Assembly (NCBI GenBank): GCA_016584305.1
Contig: JACEEZ010003866.1
Coordinates: 53,501 to 117,500 of the forward strand
Reading direction: 5' to 3'
From: Chionoecetes opilio
Taxonomy: Eukaryota > Arthropoda > Malacostraca > Decapoda > Majidae
Length of the DNA: 64,000 nt
A program made the translations under genes and the position numbers. Of the stretch, positions 22,101-32,928 are shown one piece after another (position 1 is the first letter of the stretch; every line of letters starts with the position of its first letter). Below the pieces are notes generated by a model. It was not told the origin of the DNA and made no database searches. It saw nothing but the letters and a program-made list of their open reading frames with translations.

Positions 22101-23249
22101 ACAATTTTAAAACCCTGGCAAAAAAGAGTGCAGGAAGCCACCCCCCCTTCAGATTGGAATACAAAATTATCCAAGGGCTAAAGGGAAAATCAGGAAGGAT
22201 TTCCTTTAAAATTAACGCCCAGGGAAATCGTGATAGGATTAGGGGGAATGTAATGACTGATGAACTAAATTTAAAGGCCCCGATTATTCTGATGTGTCCT
22301 AACAAAGAAAACACTCTTAATCGGTCGCCAAATTTACCCCTTGGGGCATGTGAGCCCAAATATTAAAGGGAAAATTCTAATAAAAAGGCCTGGGGGGAAC
22401 CCCGATTGGGGATACCCCTTGAGGGGAAATATAAAACAGAATGGGGACTAAAACTGAGTTCAATAAAAAAATGAATTTTCACAAAAATAGGAGAAAAAAT
22501 ACTAGGGGTAAAACCCCAGAAATTACATTTTTTTTGTGAGCTTAAAAAAGTGCATACGGTCCCTTTTTAAAAGCAGGAGAGGAATGTAATTTAATTTTTT
22601 AAAGGCTGGGGTTCCCCCAATTAACCCAAACCCTGCCTCAAATGGGGCTGACTGCATTAAAATTAGGGACAAATTACAAATCTAGTAATTCATTACATAT
22701 TGGTGAGGTAATATGTGGACCGATGTGAAAATTTTCCTACACTGGGTTTTGAAACTTACAAAAATCCCTTATGTAAGGAAACGTGTTGGGAATCTGATTT
22801 TTGGTTCCCCATTCCTATTCATGTTTATACCAAAGGAAAAACCCCCCTGATATTTGTCCAGAGAAAAACTTCCTCAAAATAAATCAGGGTTATGGGTTAA
22901 AGGGCCTACCTGGGGTGAAAAATAATGAAGGCCAAATTTAAAAGGGCTATAGTGAGTCAAACATATCGAAAATAATTATGGAACCCATATGATCCGTTCC
23001 TGTTATAGATTGAAAGGGTTTTCCTTTTTAAGCAACTATTAAGCTACTAATTAGTCTTCAAATTCATAAAGAGGGATGTTCTGATCTTTTTGTTTTGGGT
23101 TGAACATAAAAACCGGATTTCCTGAGGGGAAAATCCTCTTGCCCAGCCAGCCCCGTAGGAAAAAATTTATCAATATTAGGGCTGTACCCATTGAGGGGAC
23201 TTAGGTGTCAGGGAAAAATTTTAATGCTGATTTCCCGATAAAAACCCGC

Positions 23250-23700
23250 AACCCCTAATTCCCAAAAGTCATCATCTTACTAAATTTTTAGTGAAAGAAT
23301 CTCATGGGAATCGTTCTGGGGGGAATGGCCTGAATTACCTATCTCGAGGGAAATTTTTTTCCCCGGATGCGGCAGTTAAATCTACCTCAAATCTTGTGTC
23401 AAAAGCAAGAGTTGAGGGAAAAATAAACCCTATCCCCACCCCCCGAAATCCCATGGATCGAGTACACTTTAAAAAAATTTGAGGTAGTGGGGTCGACTAT
23501 ACCCGGCAATAATAAATTTAAAGGGATAAACTCCCCCCAAAAAAGTATTTCTGCTTTTCACTTTCACCTCTACAAGGCTGTTTATTTAGAATTTCTGATG
23601 ATTTGTGCCCAAAACCCTTTTTTCAAGTGTTTCCGGCGATTTGTGGCTCGGGGTCGTGTCCTCGTATTGATTAATGAAATGCTACTAAATTCGTAGGAGC
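23250..23700 (+). pseudogene. Integrase region of the BEL/Pao-type element
   Basis: The plus strand gives KESHGNRSGGNGLNYL (zinc-binding and following region), KARVEGK (core approach), then about 200 bp later KAVYLEF, KCFRRFVARG and LINEMLLN, the last close to the FVARRG...SDN signature of BEL/Pao integrases (family knowledge). Frame changes between blocks agree with the poor base quality. Confidence 0.6.
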
Positions 23701-24573
23701 CTCCCCCTATTGTTGAATATTAAATCTCCTCTACAAAAACTTTGAGTTAAAGGGAAAAGCTTATGGACTTTTCTACCCCTAAGCTCCTTGGGAAAATGGG
23801 TTTTACAGAGAAGATTGGCATAGTTAGTTTTGTCTTAGGAAAAATCTCCACAAAAAAAGATAGGTCTGAAAACCAAAACCCTAGTGACTGAGATTGGACC
23901 CGTATCAAAATGACCTTAACCTCTTGATTTCATCAGTAAATGAACTCTTACTCCTCCATTTAATTTATGGGGGAAAACTGGACCTTTTTTCCTTTTAAAA
24001 AAACAAGGGAAAATTACACATCCTACAATAATACCCGGGTCAACATCCTGGGAAGGTTTAACCCCCTTAAATAAAAATTTTTAAGGGCTGGGATAAACTT
24101 GGGTCGATTTTTTCCAGTTTTAAAAAAAAGTTTTTTTGGGCCAAAACCCGAAAATCAAGTCCAATTTAATAGGGGGATTAGTAAACCCTTTGGGGGGATA
24201 TGCCCGTTCGCAAAGGGGCCTCTAGGAAAAATAGCAAACGCTACTGTGGAAGGGTTTTTGAGGGCAGTGGAGTTCTAGTGGGGGACAAAGATGTTGCGAC
24301 GGGGAAAAAATTTTATTCCCCCCGGGGTTAGCTGATGGGTAAAAAGGGGGCCCTAAGTCTGCGTCTTGGGAGGGCCCTTTTTGGGGGTCCCGACCCCGGA
24401 GGGAGGGTCTTTAAGTGTAAAACCCCTTGGGGGTGAACCTCATAAAAAGGGGGGAATCACCTGAAGCAAACTTAATTTTTTGCCGGCCCCCCCGTTTTGG
24501 AAAATTACCCTAAAAAAACCCTTCTCTAACGGAGAATAGTTGGTGGGATTCACCTCCCCTGGTTTAACGGGAG

Positions 24574-25196
24574 TGGTAAAATTCCCCCTTATGTATATTT
24601 TTTTTAGAATTGGGTAAAATTAAAATACATAAATAATAAAATAAATCTTGTGGTATTAACTAGTACCACAATTAAACAAAGGGGTTAAAAAATATAAAAG
24701 TTGTGAGGAAAAAATTTGGAAAACCTCCCTTTAGGAGGGGAAAATTTTTGAAAGTACCGTGTGTGCTCCAGCCGCTTTATCAGGTTTTTGGTCAAGGCCG
24801 CCATGCTCTAGTTTTACACTTTAAGGGTAGTCACTCTCTTGTTGCCTAAAGGGGTAATCACGCTCATCATCTGAATAGTGTAGCCAACATAACCGTCAAA
24901 CGGTTAGTGGAAAAAAAACGTGGGATAAAACCCCTTAACAGTGCCGCCCCGGGATTTTAATTCAAGCATGGGACTTTTAAAATTACCGTCGCCCCCATTA
25001 GACACTGCACCCTACACCAAACCACCATGCCCCACACCCCACTTCTTTCTCGAAAAAATTCAAACCCTTTAAAAATTTAACCCATCTACCCCTGGATATA
25101 CCTTTTGTTTCGTCTAAATAGGGTAGCCTTTCAGTCTAGGTAGTTCTTGGGTTAATTGCAAGGCGAGTTCACTTCAATTTAATTATAATTCCTACA
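24574..25196 (+). repeat. 3' LTR of the BEL/Pao-type element
   Basis: Starts TGGTAAAATT after the purine-rich AACGGGAG and ends CCTACA next to CTCCCACCACGACTG, the sequence that continues the flank in the C-D spacer. 623 bp against 626 bp for the 5' LTR. Confidence 0.75.
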
Positions 25197-25748
25197 CCTC
25201 CCACCACGACTGACAGTGAAAAAGCTGATAACATCTTAACCCGTACAAACACTGGAAAAGAGGACACGCAAAGGTATCATTAACCTTAAATTCCTACCTT
25301 TCCCCCCTTAGGGAAATGGGAGGAGTCTTCATATACTCACAGACACTTGCGACAATGGTCACACCAGTGGAGGAAAATGATTCTAATGCTCTTCTAGTTT
25401 AAGAATTAGACTTAGCACTGGGAAACGCGACTATCACTACACAGCAGTAACTAAGCGACTACCTATAGCTACCTTTTCGAAGGTCAAATTGTAGCGAATA
25501 GATATATAGGGAGACATCCAGTGAAGAGCTCTACGGTCTCTACCTAAAGTGTAGAACAGAACTCCCTCTCTTTAGCATAAGCGGGATCCAGCCGAGACCA
25601 TGGCACAGCTGTACAAGGGGGGAAAAATACCTGCGCGCATCGCCTGGCTTGGAACGTCTTGTTGACAGTAAGTAATTTCGCAGTTTTTGTCCTGGTGTAG
25701 CTAAAGCCTATAGTTTGTGTACAGTGAATAGTACAGCATCACTAATGA
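25197..25748. other. Upstream spacer of copy C, part 1
   Basis: Paralogous to 36291-36840 upstream of copy D, largely identical apart from small indels. No gene was seen. Confidence 0.6.
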
Positions 25749-27308
25749 GTGTACGTGTACAGTGGAAGACAAAGAAGTTGGCGGTGTCTTGCATTCGTCA
25801 CGCTCCTTGACAAATTTCGTTTAATTCTCTCCCGCGCTTCCTATGGGGAATGATTGAAAAAAAAAGTTGTCTGGGAACTCACTCACGGCCTTGACTTTCT
25901 GCTTGCAGTTTTTCAAATCATTAGCCCATTAACCCATGGGCTGCGGGTGGACTCTTAAGAGGTTTCTGTGGTGGGCTGCGGGTGGCCTCTTAAGAGCGGG
26001 GTTTTTAAAGGCATACCAAAACCGCGGGCTTTAACCCAGGCGGCTACAAATTGGTGTGTGCGTAGTACAACATGGCAACTCGAGATATGCGAGAGCATAT
26101 GCGAGCGCATGCGAGATATACGAGATATACGCGATATTACGCTCTAACCCACCCTCTCCTCCCTGTACTTCTACCCCCTGACCGGGCGAATATTCGCCAG
26201 GGAAATCTCGCCGCGCGACACCAATCTAGCCATACGATGCAGTTCGCGCCACATTTTTCAACTACGGACCGCCCCCCCCACCCCCCCCAGACATATTTTG
26301 GGGGGTCAAATATATATGACCGGGTGCGCTACAACATTCCCTACACGCTGATGTAGTTTTTATCGATTTATGCAAGGGTCGTCAAAATGACCATACCCTT
26401 CGCCCAGGGCTTAGGTGTATAAAGCATACCCTTAGCTTGTTAAGGGTCAATGGTCAGTGACCAGGACATATTGCATCTTATCGTCACTCCCGGCTTGATT
26501 TCCCAAAACGTCACCAAAACATTTCGGAAAGTGTTTTCGCTCAGTTTGGATATGGGGCTTGAGCCACAGTTGACTGCAGACCAGATCAACCCGTATTCAC
26601 AGCTTATATAAGATCGGTTTTAGTTCAAAAAGAAATTGTGAGGGAGACTGGGTTGCTCAACGAAAGGTTGAGCGGTGGTTAAAAAATCACGAGACTCGCC
26701 AACGGCTGAAGTCTAACGCACTTTTCTCGTCCTGGACGCATGAAAAAAGTTTCAAAGAAAACTTTGAATATTATCAAAAGACAGCTAGTGAAATCTCCTA
26801 CCAAAACAGCAAGATAATTAAAGTCAATAAACCCACAGTTACTGGGTACAGTGTGTGTAGGAGTGTGTCTCGTTACATCCGTAAAGTCTCGCAATTTTTT
26901 TTACCCACCGCTCAACCTTTCGTTGAGTTACCCAGTCTCTTCTCACAATTTCTTTGAACTAAACCGATCTTATATAAGCTGTGAATCGGGTGATGTGGTC
27001 TGCAGTCAACTGTGGCTCAGGCCCATATCCAACTGAACGAAAACACTTTCCCGAAATGTTTTGGTGACGCTTTGGGAATCAAGCCGGGAGTGACGATAAG
27101 ATGCAATATGTCCTGGTCACTGACCATTAATGACTAATGATTTGAAAACTGCAAGCAGGAAGTCAAGGCCGTGAACGAGTTCCCAGACATCAATTTTTTT
27201 CAATCATTCCCCAAGGAAGCGCCGGGAGGGAATTAAACGAAATTTATCAAGGAGCGTGACGGATGCAGACACCGCCAACTTCTTTGTCTTGTACGTACAC
27301 GTATACAC
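25749..27308. mobile_element. Long foldback element, about 1.56 kb
   Basis: Arms of roughly 430 bp: the left starts GTGTACGTGTAC and the right ends GTACACGTATACAC. Both hold AAGTTGGCGGTGTCT, GTCACGCTCCTTGA, GGTCAGTGACCAGGACATAT and CGAAAGGTTGAGCGGTGG on opposite strands. The left arm is interrupted by about 505 bp (25930-26434) absent from the right arm. The loop is about 180 bp. The paralogous spacer upstream of D (36835-36865) lacks the element. Confidence 0.8.
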
Positions 27309-28443
27309 CGAGTTTTCCATGGCACTGAATAGGTTATTAAGAGTAGTGAATGACTTTAGAGTGATAGTAAGGCTTTATTCATGTTGTTTTTAATCACTGA
27401 TGTGGTAGTGCGGTGCCACTGTGAATAAAACTAAATATAGTATGTGCCTTATGTTGACTAGTATTCATGTGTTAGACATTTTAGTAATGATGGTCATTTA
27501 TGTGATAATGAATGATAAAGGAGCTGTGTGTTGTAACCTCACGGACGACCCATGTCGCCTTAACCCTTGGACAACTTGACGTGTGAGTAAAGTAATGAGT
27601 TGTGTGTTGTTAAGAGATATATTTCAGCTCCCTGTCTTCCCCTTAATTTGGGGCCAACGACATATGAAAATACTAATATAAGGACAATGCATATAATGAT
27701 AAAGATGATAATAATAATGATAGTAATAATAAATGACCTAATCCTCATAATGACATCATGGTTATCGATATTCCCTAATGATCTCTATAGCCCACCACGA
27801 TCATTCATGGACCGCTGAGGACAAGGTCGGAAAGGTTATGGCGACACTAGGATTCACAAAAGTACATTCCTCAGATGTACTAAGGCTCCGTTATTTGCTT
27901 TTCAAGGTGTCGCACATACACACACACGCTTTTATCCTCACCTCAAAGCTTTCTACACTTATGTTAATGGCCTCAAATAAATCCTCAAACTATTTCAATA
28001 GAGATCGTCGATTCGTCAGTTTACTTCAGGTGTAATAATTCCCTTCAACATCATCAACAACCACGAAACTTTAAGAACTTCTTACAAAAGACATTAATAT
28101 CAGTAGGACTTTCCAAGATTTCAAAAATATTTCCGTGTTTGTTGGTATCTCGTGGCAGCTGGTCGTGTGCGTCTCGAGGGAAAGTCCCCCGGGGCAGCGG
28201 CAGGCTCGGGTACCGGGCCACCGGGGCACACGTGCACGCCTCGGCGGGGGGATTGCATCGGGGATGAAAATATTATATCCAATGATTTTAAATAATGTAA
28301 AAGAAAATGGAAGTTCACCGTGAGCTTGCATATTTTATATATTTATTTATTCATTTATTTATTCTGGGGCAGATTTGTCAAGATCAAGTTCGTGGTAGGA
28401 AAAACCCTAGTGTGGAAACAGGTAATGAGAGAGCAAAGCAGGT
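27309..28443. other. Upstream spacer of copy C, part 2
   Basis: Paralogous to 36845-37890 and, nearest the gene, to 62160-62500 (reverse strand, upstream of F). AT-rich, with GATAATAATAATGATAG-like runs and one GC-rich block (28175-28260). Short ORFs are not conserved between the copies. Confidence 0.6.
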
Positions 28444-28480
28444 TATAAAAGTTTTGAGGCAAAGCGGCGGGCGGCAGTAC
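28444..28480 (+). promoter_or_regulatory. TATA-box promoter of copy C
   Basis: TATAAAA (28444-28450) lies 30 bp before GGCAGTAC, an initiator-like CAGT near 28475, and about 55 bp before the start codon. The arrangement is kept upstream of copies D (44967-44973) and F (62044-62038, minus strand), which supports a true promoter. Confidence 0.65.
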
Positions 28481-28504
28481 CGGCGCGTCCAGCACCACGG
28501 CGGT

Positions 28505-28565
28505 ATGGACGTCTCCAGGGCACTGTCTTGGTGCCTCGTGGCGGCGGTGTTGAGCGCAGCCACAG
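28505..28565 (+). CDS. Copy C exon 1: signal peptide
   Basis: Start ATG at 28505. Codes MDVSRALSWCLVAAVLSAAT, a short n-region, a hydrophobic core and an Ala-rich cleavage area. Donor G/GTACGA. The ATG is kept in copy F but is TTG at the same place in copy D. Confidence 0.8.
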
Positions 28566-28684
28566 GTACGAACACACCTTTACTATCATAACAGTGCTAT
28601 ATCAATAATTATTCTCTTCATTTGTACTGATAAAAGGTTGTGTAACGTTATGCCACAAGTATATTTTTCCTTTTGCCGCGTTAG

Positions 28685-28907
28685 CTGGCCCCCTACAAGG
28701 CGGGAGTCCCAGCGTGTTTCCTGTTACCGTGACGCTGAAGGAGGGGGACGCCTGCACCACGCACTCAGGGGCGCCGGCCAGGTGCACGGACATACGCCGC
28801 TGTGACTTTACCAACCTACCTTTTTACCCCGACTTTCGCCACAACCCGCCCGTCCCGTGCGGCTTTCAAGGCAAACTTCCTGTGGTATGCTGCCCCGCCC
28901 GTCTCGC
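28685..28907 (+). CDS. Copy C exon 2: clip domain
   Basis: Begins GPLQGG after acceptor CCGCGTTAG. Clip cysteines are GDACTTHSG, ARCTDIRRC, VPCGF and VVCCP, six in the standard order. Relative to copy F there is one extra C in CCCGCCCGTC just before the donor, which throws the phase into exon 3. Donor GTGAGT. Confidence 0.8.
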
Positions 28908-29103
28908 GTGAGTGTGACGCGAGTGTTGGGGACGTTGGTGCAAGGGAGGGGTGGAGGGGCGATCGAAGAAAATCAGAAAACTACAACTAATTGAGATCAA
29001 TCACTTGCTTGAAAGTACGAGTATAGTTTGGTGTGCGGGGAGGACTATGGCGTGGTGTACTGATTGCTGCAGGCAAGGTCATGCTAACACCGCTCTCTTA
29101 CAG

Positions 29104-29154
29104 GTGTCGGCACTCAGCCCGTCACGGACATAGCACCGCCACCACCAACATTCC
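29104..29154 (+). CDS. Copy C exon 3: Pro-rich linker
   Basis: VGTQPVTDIAPPPPTF in the frame shared with copies B and F. CAG acceptor, GTGAGT donor. Confidence 0.75.
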
Positions 29155-29273
29155 GTGAGTCATAACCGAAGCACAACAATTGCCGAAGCCATGTTATAGT
29201 CTATGAATAAACAAAGTATTCGCTTCAATATTATTATTATTAAATTCATAACACGATTATTTTTGCTTTACAG

Positions 29274-29480
29274 AATGTGGAAAAAATACAAGAAATGCGT
29301 TAACATCATCATTTAACTTCCTGGATGCTGAAAGGAAAATCTATTTTAGATCCAGAAGATTTACCTTTCGTTGAAGACTTCATCGCGACTCAAAACTTTG
29401 AATATCGTACAGATTTTGAACTTACCTATTATAAAGCTGCAGGGAGCGTGATGGCCTTGGAGAACGCATGGCCTTGGATG
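29274..29480 (+). CDS. Copy C exon 4: activation region
   Basis: Opens QCGKNTRNAL and closes SVMALENAWPWM, but the two halves are in different frames (shift near 29310-29345). No R/IVGG motif is present. The middle (EDLPFVEDFIATQNFEYR) differs completely from copy B. Copy F has the same layout with an in-frame TAA. Confidence 0.65.
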
Positions 29481-29575
29481 GTTAGTAAGAAAAGTTACCA
29501 GCTCTGTTGTTTTCAAACTGAGCAACACTCCTTTAAATGCAGCACCAACTAGCAAGTGTCTTGTTTCCTGTACAG

Positions 29576-29679
29576 GCGCTGGTTGGTGAGCGGCAGGGCG
29601 AGGCCATCACATGGTTCTGCGGGGCAGTGTTGATCAACGAGCACTGGGTCCTGTCTGCACTCCACTGCTTCTTCGACAA
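29576..29679 (+). CDS. Copy C exon 5: catalytic His
   Basis: Codes ALVGERQGEAITWFCGAV and INEHWVLSALHCFFDK. 34 codons plus 2 nt. TACAG acceptor, AA/GTGAGT donor. Confidence 0.88.
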
Positions 29680-29784
29680 GTGAGTGACGCACCCGGAGCA
29701 TTGAATATTGGCTTCAATTTTCAGTAACAAAAGCAGCCCACACAACGCGCAAACACCTCCACTTCCACCACCACCCCTTTGCAG

Positions 29785-29953
29785 GAAGCCTGAGGTGGTG
29801 CGCCTTGGTGAACACAACTACAAGGACGACAACGACGGTGCGAATCACCAAGACTTTGATGTGACTGAGATATTGCCCTACCCTGGTTACACCTACCCCG
29901 AGGCCTACCACGACCTGGCCCTTCTTAGGCTGGCTTCACGGGTGCCCCTGCAG
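29785..29953 (+). CDS. Copy C exon 6: catalytic Asp
   Basis: Codes KPEVVRLGEHNYKDDNDG then AYHDLALLRLASRVPLQ with the active-site Asp. TTTGCAG acceptor, CAG/GTGACT donor, and a GT microsatellite starts five bases into the intron. Confidence 0.88.
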
Positions 29954-29957
29954 GTGA

Positions 29958-29998
29958 CTGTGTGTGTGTGTGTGTGTGTATGTGTGTGTGTGTTTGTG

Positions 29999-30034
<36 letters not shown>

Positions 30035-30073
30035 CGTGTGTGTGACGTGTGTGTGACGTGTGTGTGACGTGTG

Positions 30074-30140
<67 letters not shown>
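29958..30140. repeat. (GT)n microsatellite in intron 6 of copy C
   Basis: About 180 bp of TG with repeated GTGACGTGTG interruptions. Confidence 0.97.
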
Positions 30141-30143
<3 letters not shown>

Positions 30144-30144
30144 C

Positions 30145-30310
30145 TGTATTCATCTAGTCTGATTTACAGGAAAAGAACTAAGCTCGTACTGTCCCGTCTC
30201 CAAAACTACTATTATACAGCTTGACTTTGAAGTCGTTAATATTCATGGCATGTACCACCCCCTTATCCAGGTTATTCCACAGTTCAATGGATCTGAATGG
30301 GAAGTTATAC
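30145..30310 (-). mobile_element. LINE 3' fragment, minus strand (split)
   Basis: Same fragment as in introns 6 of B, E and F. Its continuation lies at 31803-31840, on the far side of the TIR element 30311-31802. Confidence 0.6.
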
Positions 30311-30639
30311 CAGAGAGCTTCACCGAGAGGTGTCACTCGGGCGATATAACATGGCGCGCTATTTTGATTTCATGGACGACAGCGATCCTAGCGGTTGGTG
30401 CACGCACTGAAAATCGCCCGTGCAGATAGAGGGGGAATCGCTCCTCCTTTTTGTGATGATGGGGTGATAATGGAAGGTGGGAGATAGGGAAGGAAGGAGA
30501 TATGAGAGAAGGAAAGGAGGAATAAGGAGTAAGGAAGAAACTGGAGGGATGAAGAAATTGGAGGGATGAAGAGAGTCAGAAGAGGAACTGACGAGGAAAG
30601 AAATAAGGAATCAAAGAAGGGAGGGAATTTCTCCACTCA

Positions 30640-31312
30640 CCCATTACCCATCACAACACACCCATTCACTCACCCATTACCCATCACCCCCCACCCATTC
30701 ACTCACCCATTACCCATCACCCCACACCCATTCGTTCACCCATTTCCCTTGTCTGGCACATTCACCTTTTTGGCATTAAATCAATCAATCACCCATTTCC
30801 CATCACCCCCAACCCATTCACTCACCCATTACCCATGACCCCCCACCCATTCACTCACCCATTACCCATCACACCCCACCCATTCACTCACCCATTACCC
30901 ATCACCACATACCCATTTACTCACTCATTACCCATCACCCCCCACCTATTCCCTCACCCATCACCCATCACCCCAACCCATCACCCCCACCCTTTCACTC
31001 ATCCATCACCCCACACCCATTACCCATCACCCCCCCCATTCACTCACCCATTACCCATCACCCACAACCCATTCATTCACCCATTACCCATCACCACCAA
31101 CCCATTAACTCACCCATTACCCATCACCCCCCACATATTCCCTCACCCATTACCCATCACCCCCAACCCATTCACTCACCCATTACCCATCACCCCCCAC
31201 CCATTCCCCCACTACCCATCGCCCCACACCCATTCACTCACCCATCACCCCACACTCATTACCCATCACCCCCACCCATTCACTGACCCATTACCCATCA
31301 CCACCCACCCAT
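30640..31312. repeat. CCCATTCACTCACCCATTACC minisatellite
   Basis: More than twenty imperfect copies of a unit near 29 bp built from CCCATTCACT, CACCCATTAC and CCATCACCCC. The 90- and 160-codon ORFs here are repeat translations. Confidence 0.92.
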
Positions 31313-31454
31313 TTTGACTTCAGCCAAAACAAAATGTGTGTGGGGGGGAGAGGGTATTGAGATTGGAGACCATTTATTGGAATGACGGGGCTTCGTTATG
31401 AAATACAAAAGGAACAAAAGGTGTAATAAAAAAGAAATACATCCATCAATACCC

Positions 31455-31718
31455 CTTCAGTTCATTATTTTAACTTAATACTACATATATTTGCGTCTTG
31501 GGATATTGAAAAGGCACAACACCGTGCACAGTAATGATATAAGCATTGTGACACTTTTGAGCCCCCCCCCAAATTTAGGGGAACTCCCAATTCTGGGAAC
31601 CCTGTAACCACTTCAGTTCATTATTTTAACGTAATACTACATATATTTGCGTCTTAGGGTATTGAAAAGGCACAACACCGTGCACAGTAATGATATAAGC
31701 ATTGTGACACTTTTGACG
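31455..31718. repeat. Tandem duplication, about 155-bp period
   Basis: CTTCAGTTCATTATTTTAAC through GCATTGTGACACTTTTGA occurs at 31455-31561 and again at 31611-31718 with few changes. Confidence 0.85.
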
Positions 31719-32173
31719 AATTGCACCATCCGCATAGCGGCGCCACCTGTTCAAAATCCAAAATGGCGCGGCCCGAGTGACACCTCTCTGTGAAGCTCTC
31801 TGGTTATACTTCTAGATATCTCTCTTGTTTACGTCTGGGAATGCTCACTGTTAACTGTGCGCATGGTGATGCGGGAGAGCAGCGTCCCCTGCCGTACTCC
31901 ACTCAACCTGGGCGGCGAGCGCAGCCGCGCAGGAATCCTGTTCAAACTTTGAATGGTCCCTTTGGAAATTGTTGACATATTGCGTTTGCGGAAGTATATC
32001 CGCAAAAGCAAATCAGCACTTTTTTTGCTGTACGCAAATCCGCTAACGAATTAGGACTTCTGCAATTGCGAAAGTTGCGGTTTGGCGGAAATATTTGTTG
32101 AAGTACCCACCTCTGCTACACACACACAAACAACATACATTACTGATGAAAGTACTGTTATTCACGTTGGCAG

Positions 32174-32258
32174 AGTTCATCAGCCCCGTGTGCCTGCCGT
32201 GGGGAGCAGAGAGCGAGGTGGACATCACAGGGCCCCCAAGCGACTCTCACTGGCTACG
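32174..32258 (+). CDS. Copy C exon 7
   Basis: 85 bp as in copy B, but one G is missing at the start and one extra G lies in ACAGGGCCCCC, so about 55 bases are read out of frame before ending correctly in GPQATLTGYG. The compensating pair suggests base-calling error or very recent change. Confidence 0.7.
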
Positions 32259-32395
32259 GTGACACTGAATTAGGTGCATTCAAGGCCACGTACTTGTGTA
32301 CAAACATATGTTGACAATTTTGACAGTCACTTTATTGTAACGTCGATGGACAGTAGTAATTCAATAATGATAATTAACCATATGTTTTCTATTAG

Positions 32396-32565
32396 GTGGG
32401 ATACCCACCTCCTACCTGCAGGAGGTGAACATGACAGTATTCTCGTCGGCCCGGTGTGACACCAGCTACTCCAACTTGCCCCACTACACGGAAACCTGGC
32501 CTCAGGGCATCGGGCAGGAGACCCTGTGTGCCGGACACCCTGACGGAGGGCGGGACGCTTGCCAG
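32396..32565 (+). CDS. Copy C exon 8: S1 pocket
   Basis: Open: GIPTSYLQEVNMTVFSSARC, then ETLCAGHPDGGRDACQ. The Asp of RDACQ is the residue expected at the bottom of a trypsin-type S1 pocket. NMT is a possible N-glycosylation site. CTATTAG acceptor, GTAATT donor. Confidence 0.88.
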
Positions 32566-32598
32566 GTAATTGCCAAGCCACACTCACGGCACCAGTGA

Positions 32599-32877
<279 letters not shown>

Positions 32878-32928
32878 ATCCACAGACGGTCTTGAAGGTG
32901 GTAATGACGGGGCCATCCGAGGAAACTT

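Larger units (their letters stand above)
15229..25196 (+). mobile_element. BEL/Pao-type LTR retrotransposon with nested insertion
   Basis: The C-D spacer reads AAATGATCCCTCCCACC without interruption (36285-36305). In the B-C spacer the same flanks are separated by 9.97 kb that begins TGTAAAAA and ends CCTACA. Paired LTRs of 626 and 623 bp (15229-15854, 24574-25196) define the element. CCCC/CCTC on the two sides may be a 4-bp target duplication. The internal region has integrase-like coding near 23250-23700 and probable reverse transcriptase near 21650-21850. It is split by a TIR element (16934-19420), so the element itself is about 7.5 kb. The tract is full of base-level corruption, so no ORF is intact. 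Confidence 0.75.
30311..31802. mobile_element. 1.49-kb TIR element carrying minisatellites
   Basis: The ends mirror each other for 31 bp with one mismatch (CAGAGAGCTTCAC at left, GTGAAGCTCTCTG at right). GTTATAC is duplicated at 30304-30310 and 31803-31809. Introns 6 of B, E and F are uninterrupted here. A 7-8-bp target duplication with CAG ends fits hAT-like elements (inference). No transposase is present; the interior is mostly tandem repeats. Confidence 0.85.

Noticed and set aside
20500..22400. Several 60-95-codon ORFs in the middle of the LTR element
   Set aside because: The tract is base-corrupted; no consistent domain could be read, so they are covered by the element entry only.
28135..28323. 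ORFs in the GC-rich block upstream of copy C (also near 37605-37887 and 62162-62478)
   Set aside because: The block is conserved as DNA but the frames shift between the three copies, so it is more likely regulatory or repeat sequence than coding.
30566..31317. A 160-codon ORF of HPFTHPLPIT repeats
   Set aside because: A product of the 29-bp minisatellite inside the TIR element.
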